A stretch of DNA of 64,000 nt from 40CM-4-69-5 sp036556905 (GTDB lineage Bacteria; Methylomirabilota; Methylomirabilia; Rokubacteriales; CSP1-6), in contig DATBIM010000094.1 of NCBI GenBank assembly GCA_036556905.1, positions 1 to 64,000 on the forward strand, written 5' to 3'. Position 1 is the stretch's first letter. Each line of letters opens with the position of its first letter. The translations under genes were made by a program, and so were the position numbers. A model generated the notes under the pieces. It had not been told where the DNA came from. It saw only the letters and a program-made list of their open reading frames with translations, and searched no databases. This document shows, piece after piece, positions 1-8,101 of this stretch.

Positions 1-323
1 GCCAGCTGCTCGAAGAGCGCCTCCACCGAGGTCTCGGTGGTGGCCCCCTCGGGCAGCAGCAGGGTGGCCAGGAACCACCGGGGCCGGGCCCCCCGCACGG
101 CCACGTCGTTGGCGTTGACCTGCAGGGCGTACCAGGCGGCGTCGTCCGCCGCGAATGTGATGGGGTCGGTGGTGGCGACGAGGTAGCGGTCGCCGAGGTC
201 GATGACGGCCGCGTCCTCCCCCACGCGGGGCCCCACCACCACCCGCCCGTCCTTCACCGGGTGCCGCTCGAAGAGCGACCGCAGGAACTCCGCGCGCAGC
301 TTGCCGACGGGCAGGGAGGGCAT
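1..323 (-). CDS. AIR synthase-related (PurM/HypE-like) protein, N-terminal part
   Basis: The visible 107 residues begin MPSLPVGKLRAEFL and contain GEDAAVIDLG followed by ATTDPI and VNANDVAVRGARP. This is the layout of the N-terminal ATP-binding half of the PurM/HypE/ThiL/SelD (AIRS) superfamily, where the GDDAA-like and NDxA-like stretches bind ATP and metal. The rest lies beyond the left edge, so the subfamily cannot be fixed. HypE-like (hydrogenase maturation) or a stand-alone AIR synthase-related protein is the closest impression. I saw none of the N-terminal Cys/Sec region expected of selenophosphate synthetase. The start is the ATG at 323, divergent from the next gene with a 69-base gap. 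Confidence 0.7.
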   Translation of the reverse strand, partial: MPSLPVGKLRAEFLRSLFERHPVKDGRVVVGPRVGEDAAVIDLGDRYLVATTDPITFAADDAAWYALQVNANDVAVRGARPRWFLATLLLPEGATTETSVEALFEQL

Positions 324-392
324 GACCCGAGGAGTATACCCCGGCCCTGTCCGGGCCCCGCCGGGCAGCGGGGTCGGCTAGCATACGGGTCC

Positions 393-1301
393 ATGCCCGG
401 CGGGCTCCTGGAGTGCGTGCCGAACGTCAGCGAGGGCCGCGAGGCCGCCGTCCTGGCCCGCCTGGCCGACGCCATCCGCGCCGTGCCCGGGGTGCGCCTG
501 ATGAACGTGCACGCGGACCCCGATCATCACCGATCCGTCTACTCGTTCCTGGGGAGACCGGCCGCGGTGGAGGCGGCCGCCCTGGCCCTGGCCGACGCGG
601 TCCTGGCCTCGGTGGACATGCGGCTCCACGCGGGGCTCCATCCCCGGATCGGGGCGCTGGACGTCGTCCCCTTCGTGCCCATCGAGGGGCTGGCCATGGA
701 CGACGCGGTGGCCAGCGCCCGGCGCTTCGGCGCGGCGGTGGCCGCGCGCCATCGGCTGCCGGTGTACTACTACGCCCGGGCGGCGACGACGCCGGCCCGC
801 CGCCGCCTGCCCGACGCCCGGCGCGGCGGCTACGAGGCACTGGCCGCGCGGCTGGCGTCGCCGGCCGGCGCGCCCGACGCCGGCCCGGCCCGCTTCGACC
901 CCCGGGCGGGCGCGGTGCTGGCCGGCGCCCGCCCGGTGCTGGTCGCGTTCAACGTGTGGCTGGCCTCCGGCGACCTGGCCGGCGCGCGGGCCATCGCGGC
1001 CGCGGTGCGCGAGACCTCCGGCGGCCTCCCCGCGGTGCAGGCGCTGGGGCTGCCGCTGCCCACGCGGGGCGTCGTGCAGGTCTCGATGAACCTCCTCGAT
1101 CCCGCCACGACGCCGATCCCGGCCGCCTTCGACGCGGTGGACCGGGAGGCCGGCCATCGCGGGCTCCGCGTGCTGCGGGGCGAGCTGGTGGGGGTGGCGC
1201 CCCGGGCCGCGTTCGCCGGGCGGTCGCCGGAGAGCGTGGGCCTGGCCGACTTCACGCCCGACCTCGAGCTCGACCACCACGTGGAGGCGCTGCGCGGCTG
1301 A
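393..1301 (+). CDS. glutamate formimidoyltransferase (FTCD N-terminal type)
   Basis: The 302-residue protein opens MPGGLLECVPNVSEGR, the signature start of formiminotransferase domains, with DPDHHRSVYSF and HAGLHPRIGALDVVPF following. These match the N- and C-terminal formiminotransferase subdomains, which move the formimino group of formiminoglutamate to tetrahydrofolate in histidine breakdown. The length fits a stand-alone transferase without the cyclodeaminase domain of the mammalian bifunctional enzyme. The open frame extends upstream to 261, but the ATG at 393 begins exactly at the family N-terminus. No other hut gene is visible, so a role in folate one-carbon metabolism rather than histidine use is possible. 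Confidence 0.85.
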   Translation: MPGGLLECVPNVSEGREAAVLARLADAIRAVPGVRLMNVHADPDHHRSVYSFLGRPAAVEAAALALADAVLASVDMRLHAGLHPRIGALDVVPFVPIEGLAMDDAVASARRFGAAVAARHRLPVYYYARAATTPARRRLPDARRGGYEALAARLASPAGAPDAGPARFDPRAGAVLAGARPVLVAFNVWLASGDLAGARAIAAAVRETSGGLPAVQALGLPLPTRGVVQVSMNLLDPATTPIPAAFDAVDREAGHRGLRVLRGELVGVAPRAAFAGRSPESVGLADFTPDLELDHHVEALRG

Positions 1302-1369
1302 CGTCGAGGCCGCCCCGGCTCCCGCCGAGCCGGTGCCGGGCGCGGGGGCCCGGGGGGCCCCCGGTCACA

Positions 1370-2260
1370 TCACGCCAGCAGCTTGAGCAGGTCGGCCGTC
1401 AGGTCGTAGAGCTGCGCGCAGCCGGCCGGACCGCCGATGAGCGCGCTCGCCCGCCTGCGCAACCCGTCGTCCACCGCCTCGCCCACGAGCGTGGCGATCC
1501 GGGCCTGGGGCTCGCTGCAGATGCCCATGTAGGGCAGGCGCGGGGTGACGTGGTCGGCCCGCACGATCCGGCCGGTGGCCAGGTCGATCTCGTAGGTCAC
1601 CTCGAAGCCGTGGACGTTGTCGTGCATGGAGTGGTACAGCACCAGGCGGCCCGCCCGGCGCTCCAGGCGTGCCACTTTCCGGCGGACGAACACGCGCGCC
1701 TGACCGGGCCGGGGACAGTAGAGCTCGGGCTGCAGGGGCGTGGCGACGGTGCGCGTGCCGAAGAGGGCGCGGCCCTGGGGGCTGTAGGTGAAGCACGAGT
1801 TTGGCAGGTCGATCCAGCCCGCGTTGTCGAGCTGCCAGCACTCCCACGCGTCGCCCCCGGCCGCCCGCGCCGCCTGCTCGGCCGGCAGGTGCGCGACCTG
1901 GCGGGCCAGCCGGGCCACCTCCACGGCGGCGTCCACCAGGAGCGCCGCTCCCGGACCGGAGCCGGCCGCCTCGGCGGCCCGGCGGGTGAAGCCCGCCACC
2001 ATGTGGGCCCCGGCCAGCCCGCGCGCCCCCTCGGCCACGGCGGGGGCGACGTCTCCCCCCAGCACGCGGCAGCGCGCCTGGCGGATCGCGTACCCGGGCG
2101 AGGGTGTGGCCACCGCGCTCAGCTCGAGCTGACGCTCGGGCTCGGCCAGGCGCACCGTGTGGGTGAAGGCGTCGGCGTGGGTGTTGTCGATCCACCCCTC
2201 CATCACCCGCTCGTAGCGGTCGCGGCCCCGGAGCCGGGGCGGGTCCAGGCGTTCCTCCAC
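1370..2260 (-). CDS. DUF2889 domain-containing protein
   Basis: This 296-residue protein has no predicted signal or membrane segment. Its C-terminal half has the conserved DUF2889 features, HDNVHGFEVTYEIDL, then TPRLPYMGICSEPQ and GCAQLYDLTADLLKLL, while the N-terminal part shows the THADAFTHTV stretch. The function of the family is unknown to me. The GTG start at 2260 lies one base after the copA stop (TGACGTG), so it is probably the third gene of a csoR-copA-DUF2889 transcription unit. That placement hints at, but does not show, a link to copper stress. It converges on the upstream formiminotransferase, and the 68 bases between them hold GC-rich hairpins without a T run. Confidence 0.75.
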   Translation of the reverse strand: MEERLDPPRLRGRDRYERVMEGWIDNTHADAFTHTVRLAEPERQLELSAVATPSPGYAIRQARCRVLGGDVAPAVAEGARGLAGAHMVAGFTRRAAEAAGSGPGAALLVDAAVEVARLARQVAHLPAEQAARAAGGDAWECWQLDNAGWIDLPNSCFTYSPQGRALFGTRTVATPLQPELYCPRPGQARVFVRRKVARLERRAGRLVLYHSMHDNVHGFEVTYEIDLATGRIVRADHVTPRLPYMGICSEPQARIATLVGEAVDDGLRRRASALIGGPAGCAQLYDLTADLLKLLA

Positions 2261-2261
2261 G

Positions 2262-4691
2262 TCAGTGATCGCTCCGGCCGCCCTGCAGGTAGGTCTCGGG
2301 ATCGCGGTCGAACTTCTGCTTGCAGCCCACCGCGCAGAAGTAGTAGGTCTGGCCCTTGTAGGTGGACTGCGCCGCGGCCTTCGCAGGCTCCACGCTCATC
2401 TTGCAGACGGGATCGACGGCCATGGGTACCTCCCTGGGGTTGGCGGCCGGCCGGGGCGTCCAGCGCCGGAGCCGCAGGCTGTTGGCGACGACCGAGACCG
2501 AGGAGAAGGCCATCGCGGCGCCGGCGAGGATCGGCGATAGCAGTCCGCCGCCGAGCGGGTAGAGGACTCCAGCCGCCACGGGAATGAGGATGACGTTGTA
2601 GCCGAAGGCCCAGATCAGATTGCCTCTGATGACACGGATCGTGCGGCGGGAAAGCTCGATCGCCCCCACCACGCTCGCGAGCTGTCCCCGCATCAACGTC
2701 ACGTCGGCCGCCTCGATGGCCACGTCGGTGCCCGAGCCCATGGCCACCCCCACGTCGGCCTGGGCCAGCGCGGGGGCGTCGTTGACGCCGTCGCCCACCA
2801 TGGCGACGAGATGCTTCTGCTCCTGCAGCCGGCGAATCTCACGGGCCTTGTCCTCGGGCAGCACCTCGGCCAGGACGCGCTCGATCCCGGCCTGCCGCCC
2901 GATCGCTTCTCCCGTTTGCCGGTTGTCGCCGGTCAGCATGACCACCTCGACACCCAGCTCCTTGAGCCTGGCGACGGTGGCCGTGGCATCGGGCTTCAGC
3001 ACGTCGGCGGCGGCCAGGAGGGCCACCAGACGGCCCGCAAAGGCCAGAGAGATGACGGTCTTGCCCTCACTCTGCAGCGAACGGGCACGCTCGGCCCAGG
3101 GACTAAGGTCGATCCCGCGGGCCTCCATGAGCCGGCGGTTGCCGAGCAGGACGCGTCCCTCGGTGGTGAGCGCGTCCACGCCCTGGCCAGGGACGCTCGT
3201 GAATCCCGTCACCGGCGGCAATGCCACTCCCCGTTCCTTGGCCCGCCGCACGATCGCCTCGCCCAGCGGGTGCTCGGAGGCCTGCTCGGCGGCGGCGGCC
3301 AGGCCGAGCGCCTCGTCTTCGGTGATCGCCGCGGTCCCCGGCACGATGACGTCGGTGATCTCAGGGCGCCCCCCGGTGAGCGTCCCCGTCTTGTCGAAGA
3401 CGAGCACGTCGACCTTGTGCAGCACCTCGAGCGCCGCCGCGCTCTTGATGAGCAGGCCGTGCTCGGCGCCCTTGCCAGTGGCCACCATGATCGCCGTCGG
3501 CGTGGCCAGGCCCATCGCGCAGGGGCAGGCGATCACCAGGACGGAGACGGCCGTCGTCAGGGCCAGGAGCAGCCTGGGCTCGGGCCCGAGGAGCAACCAG
3601 GCCGCGAACGTCAGGGCCGCCACCACCAGTACGATGGGCACGAACACGGCAGCCACACGGTCGGCCAGACGCTGGATTGGCGCCCGCGAGCCCTGGGCCT
3701 CCTCCACCAGCTGGATGATGCGGGCCAGTGTCGTCTCGCTGCCCACGGCGGTCGCCCGGAAGACGAAGCTCCCGGCGCGATTCACGGTGCCGGCAACGAC
3801 CCGGGACTGCGGGGCCTTCTCCACGGGCAGGCTCTCGCCGGTCAGCATGGATTCGTCCACGGTAGAGGTGCCCTCGACGACGACACCGTCGACGGGCATC
3901 CGCTCGCCGGGACGGATGCGCAACAGGTCGCCGACCAGCACCGCGTCGGTCGGCACGTCGACCTCTTGATCGTCCCGCAGCACGCGGGCCGTGCGGGGCG
4001 CCAGGCTCACCAGGCGGCGGATCGCTTCCGAGGTCCGCCCCCGGGCCCGGGCTTCCAGCCACCGCCCCAGCACCACCAGCGTGATCACCACGGCGCTCGT
4101 CTCGTAGTAGGTCATGGCTCCGAGGCGCATGAAGACGTGGGGCCACAGCGTGACGGCGAGGCTGAAGAAGTAGGCGGCGTTCGTGCCCAGCGAGACCAGA
4201 GTCGCCATGCTGGCGGTGCGATAGCGAAGGTCCCGAAGGAACCCCTGATGGAACGGGGCGCCCACCCAGAACTGCACGGGGGTGGAGAGCGCCAGGAGGA
4301 CCCAGGGATCACGGAGCCAGGCCGGTGCCCACGGGAACAGCTCGGTCATGCTCCCCACGAGCACGGGCGTGGACAGGGCGGCTCCCACGATGACACGGCG
4401 TCGCATCGCCCGCTGCTCGCGGTCCCGCTCGGCTCGCTCCCGGTCGAGGGCCGCGGGACCGGCGGCCGTGGGCTCCACCAGCTCGTAGCCGGCCGCCGCC
4501 ACCGCGGCCCGCAGTGCGGTCAGGTCGCCCCCGACCGGATCGAAGGCGATAGTGGCTCGCTCGGTGGCGAGGTTCACCGACGCCTCCCTGACACCGGGGA
4601 CCGTGCGCAGGGCGGCCTCGACCTTGCCCACACAGGCCGCGCAGTGCATCCCGCGCACCGGCAGGGTCACGCGCTCGATGGTCGCCATCAT
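2262..4691 (-). CDS. copA: copper-exporting P1B-type ATPase with C-terminal YHS domain
   Basis: This 809-residue pump exports Cu(I) across the cytoplasmic membrane. An N-terminal heavy-metal domain has GMHCAAC (Cys17, Cys20). The actuator motif TGESLPVE is near residue 281, the membrane metal site CPC in IACPCAMGLATP near 387, the phosphorylation motif DKTGTLTGG near 430, SEHPLGEA in the nucleotide domain, and GDGVNDAPAL near 632. After the last membrane helix, about residues 756-803 form a YHS metal-binding domain (AVDPVCKMSVEP and YFCAVGCKQKF). YHS domains occur more often as separate proteins or at the N-terminus of these pumps. The start at 4691 overlaps the csoR stop as ATGA; the open frame upstream to 5045 is csoR in another phase. 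Confidence 0.93.
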   Translation of the reverse strand: MMATIERVTLPVRGMHCAACVGKVEAALRTVPGVREASVNLATERATIAFDPVGGDLTALRAAVAAAGYELVEPTAAGPAALDRERAERDREQRAMRRRVIVGAALSTPVLVGSMTELFPWAPAWLRDPWVLLALSTPVQFWVGAPFHQGFLRDLRYRTASMATLVSLGTNAAYFFSLAVTLWPHVFMRLGAMTYYETSAVVITLVVLGRWLEARARGRTSEAIRRLVSLAPRTARVLRDDQEVDVPTDAVLVGDLLRIRPGERMPVDGVVVEGTSTVDESMLTGESLPVEKAPQSRVVAGTVNRAGSFVFRATAVGSETTLARIIQLVEEAQGSRAPIQRLADRVAAVFVPIVLVVAALTFAAWLLLGPEPRLLLALTTAVSVLVIACPCAMGLATPTAIMVATGKGAEHGLLIKSAAALEVLHKVDVLVFDKTGTLTGGRPEITDVIVPGTAAITEDEALGLAAAAEQASEHPLGEAIVRRAKERGVALPPVTGFTSVPGQGVDALTTEGRVLLGNRRLMEARGIDLSPWAERARSLQSEGKTVISLAFAGRLVALLAAADVLKPDATATVARLKELGVEVVMLTGDNRQTGEAIGRQAGIERVLAEVLPEDKAREIRRLQEQKHLVAMVGDGVNDAPALAQADVGVAMGSGTDVAIEAADVTLMRGQLASVVGAIELSRRTIRVIRGNLIWAFGYNVILIPVAAGVLYPLGGGLLSPILAGAAMAFSSVSVVANSLRLRRWTPRPAANPREVPMAVDPVCKMSVEPAKAAAQSTYKGQTYYFCAVGCKQKFDRDPETYLQGGRSDH

Positions 4692-4969
4692 CGCGCGGCG
4701 AAACGGGTGAACACGTCGATGAGCTCGTCGATCTTCCGCTGCCGATCGCCCCGCGATCCGGCCCGGAAGGCGTCGGCCACGCAGGACTCGATGTGGCGCC
4801 CTAGCAGGAGCTTCTGGACTTGCTCGAGCGCGCCCTGGACCGCGGAGATTTGCAGGAGGATGTCTACACAGTACGCGCTGCTCCCGATCATGCGCTGAAG
4901 CCCCTGAACCTGCCCCTCGATACGGCGGAGTCGGCCGAGCGCCTTGGCCTTGGTGGTCTCGTCGATCAT
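4688..4969 (-). CDS. csoR: CsoR-family copper-sensing repressor
   Basis: A 93-residue all-helical metal-sensitive regulator of the CsoR/RcnR/FrmR family. It carries the Cys-His-Cys copper set: Cys34 in SSAYCVDILLQ, then His59 and Cys63 in RHIESC, together with the family N-terminus RLRRIEGQVQGLQRMI. Cu(I) binding to these residues is known to release DNA in CsoR proteins. The gene lies directly upstream of copA, overlapping it by four bases (ATGA), and a dyad resembling CsoR operators sits 21 bases upstream of the ATG. Autoregulated, copper-induced expression of csoR-copA is therefore the likely logic. An ORF of a different phase runs across it; this one is supported by motif and coupling. 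Confidence 0.9.
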   Translation of the reverse strand: MIDETTKAKALGRLRRIEGQVQGLQRMIGSSAYCVDILLQISAVQGALEQVQKLLLGRHIESCVADAFRAGSRGDRQRKIDELIDVFTRFAAR

Positions 4970-4989
4970 GGCACCTCCGCGGGCTCCCG

Positions 4990-5006
4990 ATACCCGGTGG
5001 GGGTAT
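4990..5006. promoter_or_regulatory. CsoR-type operator dyad
   Basis: The half-sites ATACCC (4990-4995) and GGGTAT (5001-5006) are perfect inverted repeats around a five-base G-rich centre. Known CsoR operators have the same AT-flanked C-run/G-run layout. The dyad is 21 bases upstream of the csoR start codon, where a repressor would cover the promoter or transcript start. The direct observation is the dyad; assignment to CsoR is inferred from position and pattern. Confidence 0.7.
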
Positions 5007-5049
5007 TATCCGCCCGGACGGGCTGCTGTCAAGGACGGGCCGCAAATGC

Positions 5050-5418
5050 CTAGAGCTCGAACAGTTGCCCCTGCTCGGGGCCGGGCGCCGGCCGGCGGGG
5101 CCGCCGCTTCGCCGGGGGGGAGGATCGCGCCCGGGAGGCGCGCGCGGGGGCGCTCGGGCGCGGGCGGCCTCCCAGCTTCTTCCAGCCCTTCTGCTGCGCG
5201 ATGCGGTCGCCCTGCTTGATCACCAGGAGGTCGACCAGCCGGGCCAGCGGGTTGCGCAGGAGGACGAGGTACTTCTCCCAGTACCGTGGCGAGAGCGCCA
5301 GCGTGCGCATCTGGTCGACCGCCAGCGTGAGGGCCGCCCGGTCGCCGCGGCGGGCAGCGGCGCGCAAGTCCCGCAGGATGCGCCCGCCGCTGAGGCGGGA
5401 GGGACGCACGCGCACCAC
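5050..5418 (-). CDS. small basic hypothetical protein
   Basis: About 122 residues if read from the GTG at 5418 (a second GTG follows at 5415), just after the TGA of the upstream methyltransferase gene. The first two thirds look like a helical globular stretch (ALTLAVDQMRTLALSPRYW, LARLVDLLVIKQGDRI), followed by a tail of about 40 residues rich in Arg, Pro, Ala and Lys. I recognise no family. The open frame extends far upstream inside the methyltransferase, but that part is a shadow with atypical composition. Its position at the end of the elongasome/RNase G run suggests it is the last gene of that transcription unit. It converges toward the csoR operator side without an obvious terminator. 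Confidence 0.5.
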   Translation of the reverse strand: MVRVRPSRLSGGRILRDLRAAARRGDRAALTLAVDQMRTLALSPRYWEKYLVLLRNPLARLVDLLVIKQGDRIAQQKGWKKLGGRPRPSAPARASRARSSPPAKRRPRRPAPGPEQGQLFEL

Positions 5419-5419
5419 G

Positions 5420-6475
5420 TCAGCGCTTACCGGACAGCTCCCGCCGCAGCAGGCGAGCCGCTTCCACCAGCGAGCGGAGCTTGGACACGGCCACCCAGCG
5501 GGGGGTCTCCCACAACCCGCAATCGGGCACCAGCCACAGCCGTTCGGCCGGCACGTGCTTGAGGGCCAGCCGGGCCCGGGCCGCCACATCCTCGGGCGAC
5601 TCGACCCGGAAGGCCTTGACATCGATTACCCCGGCGGCCACCTCCTTGTCGGTGGGGTACACGCTCCACAGCTCGATCTCCGCCATCTCCCGGCTGGCGT
5701 ACTCGAACACGAACTGCTGGACTGGCGCCTCCAGGATCTTGGGAAAGAGCGGCGCGTAACGCCGCGGGCTGGCGAAGGCATGATTGTGAGCGTTGCCGAA
5801 GCAGACGTGGAGCGCCAGCTTGACGTTGATCCCTCCCACCGCCGCGGCCAGCGCTTCCACCATGGGCCCGGGCCCGGCCTTGGTGATGCGGTGCTTGCCG
5901 GCGCCCATGACGTAGTTGGGCTCGTCCACCTGGACAAAATCGCATCCAGCCTCTACGAGGGCGCGGATCTCCTCATGGACGATGGCGGCGAGGTCCGCCA
6001 CCAGGCTCTCCTCGGAGGCGTACGGCGCTGCCCGGCGCAGCGGCATCAGGAGCGTCATGGGCCCGGGCACCGCGACGCGGAGCGGACGATCGCTGTGGGC
6101 CCGAGCGAACAAGAACTCGTCCACGATGCCGAGGCCCTCGGGGGCCTCGATGCGGCCGATCACTTGATAGGGACAGTGGGAGTCGTAGTTGAGCGGACCG
6201 AGCCGGCGGGGAGCGGGAAGCGGCTCGAGCCCGGTCAGGCGCCCGTAGAAGCCGCGGATGAAGGTCACACGGCGCATTTCGCCGTCGGAGATGACATCGA
6301 CCCCGGCCTCGATCTGATCGCGGATGGCGATCCGCACAGCGTCGTCGTAAGCCTCGCGCAAGTCCACCGGCCCCAGCCGGGACGCGTCCTGAGCCTCCCG
6401 AACAAGGAACAGCCAGGAGGGCAGGGCGTGGGAGCCGCAGACGGTGGTCGGGAGCAGTGGCAGCTCCTTGCGCAT
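5420..6475 (-). CDS. MetE C-terminal-like, cobalamin-independent methionine synthase family protein
   Basis: The 351-residue protein has the UROD/MetE-like barrel. HVCFGNAHNH and the later VPDCGLWETPRW supply the His/Cys zinc-thiolate residues of methionine synthase C-terminal domains, and DVISDGEMRR and FVQVDEPNYV match substrate-side motifs. The N-terminal duplicated domain of full-length MetE is absent, as in archaeal and short bacterial MetE-like enzymes whose methyl donor may not be methyltetrahydropteroyl-triglutamate. The ATG at 6475 begins MRKELPLLPTTVCGSH, the usual family start (the TxxGSxP-like opening); the longer frame to 6643 is not needed. It follows the RNase G gene by 49 bases on the same strand. 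Confidence 0.8.
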   Translation of the reverse strand: MRKELPLLPTTVCGSHALPSWLFLVREAQDASRLGPVDLREAYDDAVRIAIRDQIEAGVDVISDGEMRRVTFIRGFYGRLTGLEPLPAPRRLGPLNYDSHCPYQVIGRIEAPEGLGIVDEFLFARAHSDRPLRVAVPGPMTLLMPLRRAAPYASEESLVADLAAIVHEEIRALVEAGCDFVQVDEPNYVMGAGKHRITKAGPGPMVEALAAAVGGINVKLALHVCFGNAHNHAFASPRRYAPLFPKILEAPVQQFVFEYASREMAEIELWSVYPTDKEVAAGVIDVKAFRVESPEDVAARARLALKHVPAERLWLVPDCGLWETPRWVAVSKLRSLVEAARLLRRELSGKR

Positions 6476-6524
6476 CGGCCCGGATGCTACCACGGGAGCA
6501 TGGTCAGTGGCCGGCGGGGACGGC

Positions 6525-8048
6525 TTACCGCGCCTGGATCTGGTACTCCTCGCGGTGGATATGCCCGCCGGCGGCCTGCACGCTGACCTTGAGGTCGAGC
6601 GCGCCGGCAAGTCGGGCCAGCCCCTCCCGTGCGTCGCCCTCAAAGTAGGCCACCATGTCGGGATGCACGCGGACCACGATCTCGCCGGCCGGGGACTCGG
6701 CCGCCTTGGCCTGTACCGCCCGGAAGATCTCAGCCGCCAGCGTGGCGTCCGACCGGATGACGCCGTTGCCTCGGCAGGTGGGACAGGACATCGTGAGCAG
6801 CGACCGGAGGTCTTGACGCACGCGCTTGCGGGTCATCTCCACCAGGCCCAGGTCGGAGATCTCCAGGACGTTGGTGCGGGCCTTGTCCTCAGCCAGGGCT
6901 CGCTTGAGGGCTCGGTACACCTGCTCGCGGTGCTCGGGTACCTCCATGTCGATGAAGTCGATGATGATGATGCCGCCGAGGTCCCGGAGCCGGATCTGCC
7001 GGACGATCTCCCCCACGGACTCCAAATTGATCTTCAGCACGGTCTGCTCGAAATCGCGCTTGCCCACATACTTGCCAGTGTTGACATCGATCGAGACGAG
7101 CGCCTCAGTGTGGTCGATGACGATATAGCCGCCGGACTTGAGCCAGACCCGCCGGCGCAGCGCCTTCTCGATGTCCTTCTCGACCCCGTGGGCGTCGAAC
7201 AGGGGCGTGCGCCCCTCGTGGAGCATGACCCGTCCCGCCAGCCCGGGGACCAGTGAGCGCACGTAGTCCAGGCACTTCGCATAGACATCCCGGCTGTCCA
7301 CGATGAACTCATCAACCTCGGGGGACAGCAGATCGCGCACCACACGGAAGGTGAGATCCATCTCTTCATGCAGGGCTGCGGGCGCTTTGGTCTGCTCGGC
7401 TCGGGTCTGGATCTGCGACCACAGCCGACCCAGGAACTCGACGTCGGCGGCGAACTCGGCTTCGCCCTTGCCTTCGGCGTTGGTGCGCACGATGAAGCCG
7501 CCGGGCGGTGGATTCAAGGCCCGCACGATCCCGCGCAGCCGATCCCGCTCCTGCTCGTCGTGGATCCGTCGGGACACCCCGATATGGTGGGCCAGCGGCA
7601 TGTACACCAGATAGCGACCGGGCAGCGAGATGAACGACGTGATACGCGCGCCCTTGCTGCCCAGGGACTCCTTGGAGACCTGGACCAGGACCTCCTGGCC
7701 TTTGCGCAAAATCTCCTCGATCGGCGTCCGCGCCGCCCGGCGGGCCGCCTCGTCGGCCACGTCGACGTCGGCCACGTCGGGGTCATCCTCCAGCTCCAGG
7801 TCGCGGCCGTCGTCGAGGCCCGCGGCGGCGTAGTCGCCGCCGTAGAGGAAGGCGTCCTTGGTGAGGCCGATGTCGACGAACGCCGCCTGCATGCCAGGCA
7901 GCACGTTCGTTACGACACCCTTATACACGCTCCCGACGATGGACCGACGGGCGTGGCGCTCCAGATAGATCTCGGTGAGGAGGTTGCCCTCCTGCACGGC
8001 CACGCGCGTTTCCGTGATCCCGGCGTTGACGAGAATCCGCTTGCCCAC
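6525..8048 (-). CDS. rng: ribonuclease E/G family endoribonuclease
   Basis: 507 residues with the RNase G/E catalytic core and no long C-terminal degradosome scaffold. The protein begins GKRILVNAGITETRVAVQE, followed by the S1-like domain with YKGVVTNVLPGMQAAFVDIG, here interrupted by an acidic insertion of roughly 40 residues (about 75-115). The catalytic acidic residues lie in SIDVNTGKYVGK and IIIIDFIDM, and the zinc-link motif CPTCRGNG is near residue 420. The family cuts single-stranded A/U-rich RNA and matures rRNA ends. The start is GTG at 8048 with GAGGTG upstream. Location directly after rodA repeats a common arrangement in which rng follows the mre/mrd cluster. Confidence 0.92.
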   Translation of the reverse strand: MGKRILVNAGITETRVAVQEGNLLTEIYLERHARRSIVGSVYKGVVTNVLPGMQAAFVDIGLTKDAFLYGGDYAAAGLDDGRDLELEDDPDVADVDVADEAARRAARTPIEEILRKGQEVLVQVSKESLGSKGARITSFISLPGRYLVYMPLAHHIGVSRRIHDEQERDRLRGIVRALNPPPGGFIVRTNAEGKGEAEFAADVEFLGRLWSQIQTRAEQTKAPAALHEEMDLTFRVVRDLLSPEVDEFIVDSRDVYAKCLDYVRSLVPGLAGRVMLHEGRTPLFDAHGVEKDIEKALRRRVWLKSGGYIVIDHTEALVSIDVNTGKYVGKRDFEQTVLKINLESVGEIVRQIRLRDLGGIIIIDFIDMEVPEHREQVYRALKRALAEDKARTNVLEISDLGLVEMTRKRVRQDLRSLLTMSCPTCRGNGVIRSDATLAAEIFRAVQAKAAESPAGEIVVRVHPDMVAYFEGDAREGLARLAGALDLKVSVQAAGGHIHREEYQIQAR

Positions 8049-8101
8049 GGCAGCACCTCACCGGCACGTCGGCCTCCGAGGTCGAGAGAGGTCGTCATGC
8101 C

